A stretch of 64,000 nucleotides of DNA from Burkholderia cepacia GG4 (lineage in GTDB: Bacteria > Pseudomonadota > Gammaproteobacteria > Burkholderiales > Burkholderiaceae), in contig NC_018514.1 of the NCBI RefSeq assembly GCF_000292915.1, positions 1,736,001-1,800,000 on the forward strand, in the 5' to 3' direction. The notes under the pieces were generated by a model. That model saw only the letters and a list, made by a program, of their open reading frames with translations. It had not been told where the DNA came from and did no database searches. The position numbers were made by a program, and so were the translations under genes. Positions 53,707 to 64,000 of the stretch are shown one piece after another. The stretch's first letter is position 1, and each line of letters begins with the position of its first letter.

Positions 53707-56172
53707 CTACTGCCGCTTTGCCTTCGCGGCCTTCGCCGTATCCGCGAGGATCTTCTCGACCCGCTCCACATAGGTCTCGGTGCCGAACCGGCGCACCGCG
53801 GTCGCGCGCCCGCTCGCGACGAGCCGCTCGCGCAGCGCGGCGTCGTGTTTCAGCGCGCCGAGCGCATCGGCCAGCGCGGCCGCGTCGCCCGGCTCGCAGA
53901 GCAGCCCGTTCTCGCCGTCCTCGATGATCTCGACGACCCCGCCCGCGCGTGCCGCGACCACCGGCCGCTGCGCGAGCATGCCCTCGACGATCACGCGCCC
54001 GAACGGCTCGGGCGTGATCGACGTGTGCGCGACGACGTCGACCGCCATCATGCACGCGGCCACGTCGCGCTGGAACCCGAGGAAATGCACGCGCTCGTTC
54101 ATGCCGTGGCGCGCAGCGATCTCGTGCAACTGGGCCGCGTATTCGTCCTCGCCGAACAGCGGCGCGCCGACCAGCACCACGTGCATGTCGGGATGCCGCG
54201 CCGCGGCTTCCAGCAGCAGGTGCTGCCCCTTCCAGTGCGCAAGGCGGCTGAACGAGCCGACGAGCCAGGCGTGCTCGGGCAACCCGAAGCGCGCGCGCAG
54301 CGCAGCCTGGCTGGTGTGTTCCAGCGCGTCGAACGGTTCGGCCGAAATGCCGTTGAACACGACGTCGACATGCTGCGGCGTGAAACCCGTCAGCGCGCGG
54401 AACGCCTGCGCGGACGCGTCGGAGTTCGCGATCACGCGCGTGACGCCGAACCGCGCGCAGTACTTGATCGCCATCAGTTGCTTGCTGCCGAAATGATCGT
54501 CGCTGACGATATCGCGCAGGTGCCAGACCACCGGCTTGCGCGCGAGCCGCCCGGCCAGCGCGGCGACCACCATCGCGCGCTGCGTGTTCGCGTAGATCAC
54601 CTCGGCGCGGCGAGCGCGCCGCGCGACGTCGCGCACGAGCGCGAACAACTGCCTCAACGCGCCGGCCGACACGCCGCCCTGCTTGCGCACGCCCGCGAGC
54701 GCGCCCTGGTCGAGCACGTCGACGCGCGCGCCGATCTCGTCGAGCGCCGCGCGGAACGGGCCGTCGTCGAACAGCAGCACGTCGGCGTTCGCGCGCATGT
54801 GCTTCATGATCTCCAGCAGCGACAGCTCGGCGCCGCCCAGCACGCCGCTCTGGTCGAGCACGAGCGTTGCCGGGCCGCGCGCGGCCGGCATCGGCGCCGC
54901 CGCCGTACCGCGCTGCTCGGTCGAGCCGGGCAGCGCCGCTTCCACATAGTCGAGAAAACGCCGGCGGAACGTATCGGCGGAGAACCGCTCCGCGTTCGCG
55001 CGGCACGCGTGCGGCGTGAAGCGCTGCGGCGCGCGCTCGAAATCGTCGACCGCCGCGACGATCGCGTGCGGCGTCTGTTCGTCGAAGAACAGCCCGGTCG
55101 GATTCGCATGCGAGCGCGGCTCGAGCACGGTTTCGAGCGCGCCGCCCTTGCCGTACGCGATCACCGGCGTGCCGCATGCCTGCGCCTCGACGACCGAGAT
55201 CCCGAAATCCTCTTCGGCCGCGAACACGAACGCTTTCGCACGCCGCATCCGGTCGTGCAGCACCGCGAACGGCTGGTAGCCCATGATCTCGACGTTCGAG
55301 CCGGCCTTCGCGCGAATCTTCTGCATCTCGGGGCCGTCGCCGATCACGACGAGCTTGCGCTCGGGCGTGCGCGAGAATGCTTCGACGATCAGGTCGATCT
55401 TCTTGTACGGCACCATCCGCGACGCGGTCAGGTAGAAATCGTCCTTCACCTCGTTCAGCGAGAAGCCGTCGACGTCGACCGGCGGGAAGATCACCGCCGC
55501 GTCGCGGTGGTAGACCTTGCGGATGCGCCGCGCGATGAACGCGGAGTTCGCGACGAAGCCGTCCACCGCGTTCGCGGTACGCGTGTCCCAGTTGCGGATG
55601 TAGTGCAGGATCATCCGCGCGAGCAGCGACTTCGGCCCGTGCGTCAGGTTCGACTGTTCCAGATACTGGTGCTGCAGGTCCCACGCATAGCGGATCGGCG
55701 AATGCACGTAGCTGATGTGCATCTGGTCCGGCCCCGTCAGCACGCCTTTCGCGACCGCATGGCTGCTGGAGATCACGAGGTCGTACTCCGACACGTCGAG
55801 CTGCTCGATCGCGAGCGGCATCAGCGGCAGGTAGCTGCGGTACTTGGTACGTGCGAACGGCAGCTTCTGGATGAAGGAGGTCGTCACCGGCTTGCCGCGC
55901 ACGAACGCGCGATCGTCGAGAAAATCAACGAGGCTGAACAGGTCCGCGTCGGGAAAGCACGCGACGAGCTGCTCGAGCACGCGCTCGGCGCCCGCGTAGG
56001 TCACGAGCCAGTCGTGGACGATCGCCACGCGCAGCGGACGCGACGCATCGCGTGCGCCTGCCCGCCCGGCCGGCTCGGACCGGCGCAGCGCGGCGGCGTC
56101 ACCGGCATCGGCCACGGCGGCGTCCGCGGTGGCCAGGTTCAGGATGGCGTGTTCCGCCAGATCGCGATTCAT
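53707..56172 (-). CDS. bceR: Two-domain family-4 glycosyltransferase, BceR
   Basis: 821 residues, twice the usual length. Domain 1 (about 45-430) starts RVAIVHDWLVTYAGAERVLEQ and has the E-x7-E motif in EEDFGISVVEAQACG. Domain 2 (about 455-815) starts TLVLDQSGVLGGAELSLLEIM and has its own E-x7-E in EPFGRVIVEGMLA. Both are GT-B enzymes, so one polypeptide may add two sugars, probably mannose or rhamnose, to the lipid-linked cepacian repeat. Start at 56172, four bases overlapping the flippase stop; a longer open frame upstream lies over the flippase gene and is false. Confidence 0.9.
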   Translation of the reverse strand: MNRDLAEHAILNLATADAAVADAGDAAALRRSEPAGRAGARDASRPLRVAIVHDWLVTYAGAERVLEQLVACFPDADLFSLVDFLDDRAFVRGKPVTTSFIQKLPFARTKYRSYLPLMPLAIEQLDVSEYDLVISSSHAVAKGVLTGPDQMHISYVHSPIRYAWDLQHQYLEQSNLTHGPKSLLARMILHYIRNWDTRTANAVDGFVANSAFIARRIRKVYHRDAAVIFPPVDVDGFSLNEVKDDFYLTASRMVPYKKIDLIVEAFSRTPERKLVVIGDGPEMQKIRAKAGSNVEIMGYQPFAVLHDRMRRAKAFVFAAEEDFGISVVEAQACGTPVIAYGKGGALETVLEPRSHANPTGLFFDEQTPHAIVAAVDDFERAPQRFTPHACRANAERFSADTFRRRFLDYVEAALPGSTEQRGTAAAPMPAARGPATLVLDQSGVLGGAELSLLEIMKHMRANADVLLFDDGPFRAALDEIGARVDVLDQGALAGVRKQGGVSAGALRQLFALVRDVARRARRAEVIYANTQRAMVVAALAGRLARKPVVWHLRDIVSDDHFGSKQLMAIKYCARFGVTRVIANSDASAQAFRALTGFTPQHVDVVFNGISAEPFDALEHTSQAALRARFGLPEHAWLVGSFSRLAHWKGQHLLLEAAARHPDMHVVLVGAPLFGEDEYAAQLHEIAARHGMNERVHFLGFQRDVAACMMAVDVVAHTSITPEPFGRVIVEGMLAQRPVVAARAGGVVEIIEDGENGLLCEPGDAAALADALGALKHDAALRERLVASGRATAVRRFGTETYVERVEKILADTAKAAKAKRQ

Positions 56173-57635
56173 ATCGTTTTCCTCGCATTGAGACGGACGA
56201 ACAGGTCGCGCACGAGCGCGCGCAGCCCCGGCGTCATCGTGAGCGACCACGCAAGGTTCAGCACCAGCACGATTGCGCACAGGCCGATCGACTCGCCGAG
56301 CCCCGACCACGCTTGCGCGAGAAACAGGCTCGCGAGCAGGAAGGCGAGATGCGCGAGCATGTCGAGCACGATGGCGCGCATCCGGATCGCCGACAGGTAA
56401 AGCAGCACGCCGTAGTCGACCAGCGCACGCGTCGCGACGACCACCGCCGCGCCGATCAGTCCGAAGTGGTGAATGCCGAACCACAGGCCGCCGACGAAGA
56501 ACGGCATCTCGATGAGCCCGGCGAACGCCGCCCGCGCCGGGTTGACCTGCGACTGGATCAGGATCCGCGTGACGCTCGCCTGGCCGACGAGCCACACGCT
56601 GATCACCAGCACGCGGCCGACCGGCGCGGAATGCGCGGCGAGATCGGCGCCGACCCACAGCGTGAGGAACGGCGCGAGCGCGAAGATCGCGACGATGCCG
56701 ACCGGCGTGAACACGCCGTTCAGGAATTCGAGCGACTGCCGCGCGAGCGTGTCGGCGTGATCGCGGCCGACCGCCGACAGGCGCGGGAACAGCGTGCGCA
56801 CCAGCGCGTTCGGCAGCATGTTCAGCCGCGTGACGAGGTTCTGCGGCACCGTGTAGTAGGTGACGAACTTCGCGCCCATGCCGGCGCCGAGCATCACACG
56901 ATCGAGCGTGTCGGCGACCATGCTCGCGGTGCTCGCGATCAGCATCCAGCCGCCGAAGTTGAACAGCCCTTTCGCGGTACCCCACTGCGGCGGATCGATA
57001 CGCCGGATCCCGAGCACTTTGATGCTCGCGTGACCGAGCATCACCGCCGCGATCAGGCGCGCGACGACTGCCGCGGCGAGCACGGTCTGCAGGTTCGGCG
57101 CGATCCACCATGCGGCGCCGAGCGGCAGCAGTTGGAACAGGAACGTGCCGATCGTCTGGTTCGTGTTGAACACGCCGAACCGTTCGGCGCCGTTGATCGC
57201 GCCGGCGAACACCCACGACACGTTCGCGAGCGGAATCGCGAGCGCGAGCCACGGCAGCGCGAGATACACCTCGTGCTGCATCGCCGCGGACACCTTCGTG
57301 AAATACGCGGTGTAGACGAACGCGCCGAAATAGATCAGCAAGCCGCCCACGATGCCGGTGCCGAGGTTCAGCCAGAACGCGCTCCAGAACACGCGTGCGC
57401 TTTCGTCGTCGTTGCCGCTCGCGAGCGCCTTCGAGATGTGGTTCTGCGCGGCCATGCTCATCCCGAGATCGAGGATCCCGAAATAGCCGATCAGCGTCCA
57501 CACCAGGCTGACGACACCGTAGCGTTCGACGCCCAGCGCGTGGATATACGCGGGCACCGTCACCAGCGACACGAAGGTCGGCAGGATCAGCCCGATGAAA
57601 TTGATCGATACGTTCTTGAGTATGCCTTTGTCCAT
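56169..57635 (-). CDS. bceQ: Wzx-type flippase, BceQ
   Basis: 488 residues with 12-14 helices; NVSINFIGLILPTFVSLVTVP is a typical Wzx/MATE-like N-terminus. It should flip undecaprenyl-linked oligosaccharide to the periplasmic side. It starts 19 bases after the bceP stop and overlaps bceR by ATGA, so bceP, bceQ and bceR form one transcript. Confidence 0.9.
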   Translation of the reverse strand: MDKGILKNVSINFIGLILPTFVSLVTVPAYIHALGVERYGVVSLVWTLIGYFGILDLGMSMAAQNHISKALASGNDDESARVFWSAFWLNLGTGIVGGLLIYFGAFVYTAYFTKVSAAMQHEVYLALPWLALAIPLANVSWVFAGAINGAERFGVFNTNQTIGTFLFQLLPLGAAWWIAPNLQTVLAAAVVARLIAAVMLGHASIKVLGIRRIDPPQWGTAKGLFNFGGWMLIASTASMVADTLDRVMLGAGMGAKFVTYYTVPQNLVTRLNMLPNALVRTLFPRLSAVGRDHADTLARQSLEFLNGVFTPVGIVAIFALAPFLTLWVGADLAAHSAPVGRVLVISVWLVGQASVTRILIQSQVNPARAAFAGLIEMPFFVGGLWFGIHHFGLIGAAVVVATRALVDYGVLLYLSAIRMRAIVLDMLAHLAFLLASLFLAQAWSGLGESIGLCAIVLVLNLAWSLTMTPGLRALVRDLFVRLNARKTI

Positions 57636-57654
57636 GCTTTAGCCCATGGGCCCG

Positions 57655-59871
57655 TTACGGTTTCCAGCGGTACATGAGCACCTTGCCGCGTGCGTCTTCC
57701 TCGACGAACACCAGGTATTCGCCGTTCTCGCGCCGGAACGCGCTGATGCCGAACGGCACGTCGACCCAGCCCGACGCCTTGCCGACCTCCGCGCCCGGAC
57801 TCATCACGCCGACTTCCTTGCCGGTTTCCTTGTCGTACACGTGGATCTTGCCGACCGGCTCCACCGTGAAGATGTAGCGGCCCTCGACCGTGATCCCGAT
57901 CAGGTCGAAGATCGGCTTCGCGTCGAGCTGCCACGGCAACGCGACCGTGTAGCGCACCACCGGCGAGCCGGTCGACCACTTGTCGAAGCGCACCAGCACG
58001 CGGCCGACTTCCTTGTTGATGCCCGGCTGCGGCGGCGCGTCGGCCGTGTAGCCCGTCACGTACAGCGTGTCCGTCTGCGGCTCGTAGATCGCGCGGCGCA
58101 GCTGCGTGAACGGCTGCGGCATCGGATAGGTGGTGACCTTGTCGTACGAGTAGATCGGGTTGCCGGCCTTGTCGACACCGCCGTAGCTGAAACGGTGAAT
58201 CCCGCGCACGTCGCTCGTGCGCCAGATGTCGCCCTTCGTGTCGACCCACCAGCCCCAGCCGCCCGCCTTCGCCTTGCCGGTCGTGTTGGTCGTGAACTCG
58301 TCCTCGTCGAGCCGGCCGTTGCCGTTCGCGTCGCGCCAGATCCAGTCGCCGCCCGGCGGCTTGTTCGGCACCTTGTCGACCGGCCGCGCGCGGCCCGCGA
58401 TCAGGCCCGACGGGACCGCGACCTCACCGTCGCGCTTCGCATCGAAGCGGTAGATCTTCAGGTGATCGGCATACATGTCGGTCAGGTACAGGAACGTGCG
58501 GCCGTCGACGCGCCGCGCGAACGGCATGCCGGGATACTGGTCCGTGTGGAACACGGGATCGTCCGGATACTTGAAGCGGTTCGACAGGAAGCCGGCGTAT
58601 TTCCAGTCCTGGCCGGGCGGCTTCGACAGATCGAGCTCGAAGCGCTTGTTGCCCGTGTACACGCTGTTCGGCCGCGCGGGATCGAGCCACGCGCCGTCGA
58701 CGAACAGCAGCCCCTGCACCTGCCAGCGCAGCTTGCCTTCGGGCGTGTAGCTTTCGAGCACCGCGCCGAGCCCCGCGCCGATCGTGTCGTGACGCGGCCC
58801 GATGCCGTTCATCGACACGTACACGTTGCCCGCGCGATCGACGCCCACGCCCGTCAGCCCGTTGAAGCGCTGCGGCCCCGGGCGGCCCGGCACCGGGCCC
58901 GCGAAGATGCCGCCGCGCTCGCCGAGCGTGCCGGACGGCGCATAACCCTTGCCGCCTTTCGAGAAAATCAGCACCTGCTGGCGTTGACCGTTGTCCGCGA
59001 CCAGCACGCGCCCTTTCGGGTCGACCGCCACGTCCACCGCCTCGGTGCCGTCGGGCAACGCGGGCGCGTCGTCGAGCTTGCGGCCGTCCGCGCGCACGTG
59101 CACGAGATGCGCGGGCCCGCTGAGCGTATCGGTGAGCAGCCACAGCGTGCCGTCGCCGGCGAGCGCGATGCGGCCCGGCTCGTGCTCGCTCCACGTGCCC
59201 TTCTTCTGCATCGTCTCGGCGTCGTACACGTCCACCGCGTCATGCGACGGATTCGTCGCGAACAGCGTCTTGTCGTCGGCCGCGAGGCCGCCCACTTCCG
59301 CCTTCGCCTCGCCCACTTCCGAACGTGCGGGGGCCGGCACCTCGTTGACCATCATGAAGCTCGCGGCCATCCGCGCGCGGCCGGCATCGGCACGCCCGCC
59401 GGGCGCGACCTGCGGCGCCGCGCGGAACGGCGCGGGCTGCTTCATGTCGCCGATCGTGCGCCGCGAGATGCCGAACCACTGCTTGCCCTTGTCCGGCCAG
59501 ATGCCGGGCGACTGCAGGTGGCCGCGCTCGTTGCCGACGCCGATCGCGACGTATGCGTACTTGCTGTTCACCGCGACCGCGTTGCCGCCGAGGTTACCCC
59601 AGCCGTGCGTGCCGCCGGCGAAGCCGAGCATCTTCCCGTCCTGGTAGACGCTCGCCTCGGCGCCGCTCTCGTCCCACGGCGCATTCGTATACACCTTGCC
59701 GTCGGGCGTCACCGCGATCGCACGGATGTCGATCTGCGTCCAGCTGCCGTCGCCATAGCCGGACGTGTTGCCGATCCACGATGTGGTCGCGGGCAACACG
59801 GTTTCAGCCGGTGCGGCGCTCGCCGTCAGCGCCGCGCATATCGTCATGCCAATCAGAATCGGACGTCGCAA
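57655..59871 (-). CDS. bceP: Exported beta-propeller-like protein, BceP
   Basis: 738 residues. A signal peptide (RRPILIGMTICAALTASAAPA) directs it to the periplasm or beyond. The body repeats short NHL-like units (VTPDGKVYTNAP, VDPKGRVLVADNGQRQQVLIF, VGVDRAGNVYVSMNG), so a propeller fold is likely. A canonical EF-hand loop DANGNGRLDEDE is at residues 514-525. It has no known catalytic motif. Position in the cluster suggests a role in export or modification of cepacian. First gene of bceP-bceQ-bceR; divergent from bceO. Confidence 0.8.
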   Translation of the reverse strand: MRRPILIGMTICAALTASAAPAETVLPATTSWIGNTSGYGDGSWTQIDIRAIAVTPDGKVYTNAPWDESGAEASVYQDGKMLGFAGGTHGWGNLGGNAVAVNSKYAYVAIGVGNERGHLQSPGIWPDKGKQWFGISRRTIGDMKQPAPFRAAPQVAPGGRADAGRARMAASFMMVNEVPAPARSEVGEAKAEVGGLAADDKTLFATNPSHDAVDVYDAETMQKKGTWSEHEPGRIALAGDGTLWLLTDTLSGPAHLVHVRADGRKLDDAPALPDGTEAVDVAVDPKGRVLVADNGQRQQVLIFSKGGKGYAPSGTLGERGGIFAGPVPGRPGPQRFNGLTGVGVDRAGNVYVSMNGIGPRHDTIGAGLGAVLESYTPEGKLRWQVQGLLFVDGAWLDPARPNSVYTGNKRFELDLSKPPGQDWKYAGFLSNRFKYPDDPVFHTDQYPGMPFARRVDGRTFLYLTDMYADHLKIYRFDAKRDGEVAVPSGLIAGRARPVDKVPNKPPGGDWIWRDANGNGRLDEDEFTTNTTGKAKAGGWGWWVDTKGDIWRTSDVRGIHRFSYGGVDKAGNPIYSYDKVTTYPMPQPFTQLRRAIYEPQTDTLYVTGYTADAPPQPGINKEVGRVLVRFDKWSTGSPVVRYTVALPWQLDAKPIFDLIGITVEGRYIFTVEPVGKIHVYDKETGKEVGVMSPGAEVGKASGWVDVPFGISAFRRENGEYLVFVEEDARGKVLMYRWKP

Positions 59872-63446
<3,575 letters not shown>

Positions 63447-63473
63447 GCCCGGCGAATTCACGGGTACAAAACA

Positions 63474-63507
63474 CGAAGGGCCGTTCGCTTGCGCGAACGG
63501 CCCTTCG
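63474..63507. terminator. Hairpin between convergent bceM and metZ
   Basis: CGAAGGGCCGTTCGC pairs perfectly over 15 bases around TTGC. It has short A/T flanks only on the bceM-distal side. It sits between the two stops and could end both messages. Confidence 0.75.
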
Positions 63508-63554
63508 TCCATCGTCACGTCGGATCACGTCACGACCTGCGTGACGTGCCGCGC

Positions 63555-64000
63555 TCAGCCCTCCAGCCCGCGCGCGAGATCCTTGCGCAGGTCGCCCGCA
63601 TCCTCCAGGCCGACCGACAAGCGGATCAGCCCTTCGCTGATCCCCGCTGCCGCGCGCGCTTCCGGCGTGATGCGGCCGTGCGTGGTGGTCGCCGGATGCG
63701 TAATGGTCGTACGCGTGTCGCCGAGGTTGCCGGTGATCGAGATCAGCTTCGTGTTGTCGATCACGCGCCACGCGTTCTCGCGCTGCTGTTCGGGCGTGTC
63801 GCCCTTCAGCTCGAACGACACGATCGCCCCGCCCGCCTTCTGCTGACGCTTCGCGAGTTCGTGCTGCGGGTGCGATTCGAGGCCCGGATGAAACACGCGC
63901 GCGACGGCCGGATGCGAATCGAGCCAGCGCGCGATTTCCAGCGCGTTCGCCGACTGCTTCTCGACGCGCAGCGACAGCGTCTCCATCCCCTTCAGCAGCA
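63555..64000 (-). CDS. metZ: O-succinylhomoserine sulfhydrylase (MetZ), C-terminal part (cut by window edge)
   Basis: The frame runs in from the right edge: LLKGMETLSLRVEKQSANALEIARWL, then HPGLESHPQHELAKRQ, GGAIVSFELKGD, the loop ISITGNLGDTRTTITHPATTTH and LIRLSVGLED near the end. These are C-terminal features of Cys/Met-metabolism PLP enzymes, closest to MetZ. It makes homocysteine from O-succinylhomoserine and sulfide. The catalytic lysine lies outside the window. Confidence 0.9.
   Translation of the reverse strand, partial: LLKGMETLSLRVEKQSANALEIARWLDSHPAVARVFHPGLESHPQHELAKRQQKAGGAIVSFELKGDTPEQQRENAWRVIDNTKLISITGNLGDTRTTITHPATTTHGRITPEARAAAGISEGLIRLSVGLEDAGDLRKDLARGLEG

Noticed and set aside
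53308..56400. Plus-strand frame of 1030 codons
   Set aside because: Antisense of bceR; high-GC third-position effect.

Overview
The base composition, codon use and gene content point to a Burkholderia cepacia complex chromosome. Most genes are strongly GC-rich. The window carries an OpcP/Omp38-type porin, an HU protein with a PAKK-type histone H1 tail, and what looks like the whole second cepacian exopolysaccharide cluster (bce-II). All assignments come from reading the translated sequence; no database search was run.

Left part (1-34 kb) is accessory and catabolic. It opens with an AT-rich, edge-truncated GMC-type oxidoreductase. Next come wrecked copper-resistance genes: a cueR-like gene with an internal deletion, and two fragments of a copA P-type ATPase that share a 130-bp direct repeat. 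After these follow small transporter/enzyme/regulator units: AraC with a TTC38-like protein and an MFS pump; a five-gene oxidoreductase operon (SDR, small monooxygenase-like protein, cupin, FAD amine oxidase, zinc alcohol dehydrogenase); an amino-acid permease with a PatB/MalY C-S lyase; a carboxymuconolactone decarboxylase-like gene beside a GcvA-type LysR regulator; an M20 amidohydrolase with its MHS transporter and a divergent LysR; a sulfite dehydrogenase (SoxC-like molybdoprotein plus cytochrome c) preceded by a DsbB-like protein and a 57-residue membrane protein; and a GntR-linked cluster with an acid-sugar dehydratase, a 2-hydroxyacid dehydrogenase, an MFS carrier and a polar amino-acid ABC transporter. 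A 39-bp motif recurs here, once at the start of a LysR gene and four times with no gene behind it.

Middle part (34-43.5 kb) is a self-contained selenoprotein module on the minus strand: fdnG (with an in-frame UGA and a SECIS hairpin), fdnH, fdnI, fdhE, selA, selB and tRNA-Sec (selC). The module makes a membrane formate dehydrogenase and the machinery that decodes its selenocysteine. selD is not in the window.

Right part (43.5-64 kb) is core-like. It has a YihY-family protein, a porin, a VOC-fold protein, a frameshifted aadA-type nucleotidyltransferase, the HU-H1 protein and then the bce-II cluster: bceU, bceT (galU), an unlisted 47-residue membrane protein, bceS, bceR, bceQ, bceP, bceO, bceN, bceM. 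The cluster supplies GDP-D-rhamnose (BceN, BceM) and UDP-glucose (BceT), sugar transfer (BceR), flipping of the repeat unit (BceQ) and acyl decoration (BceO, BceS, BceU). The window ends inside metZ.
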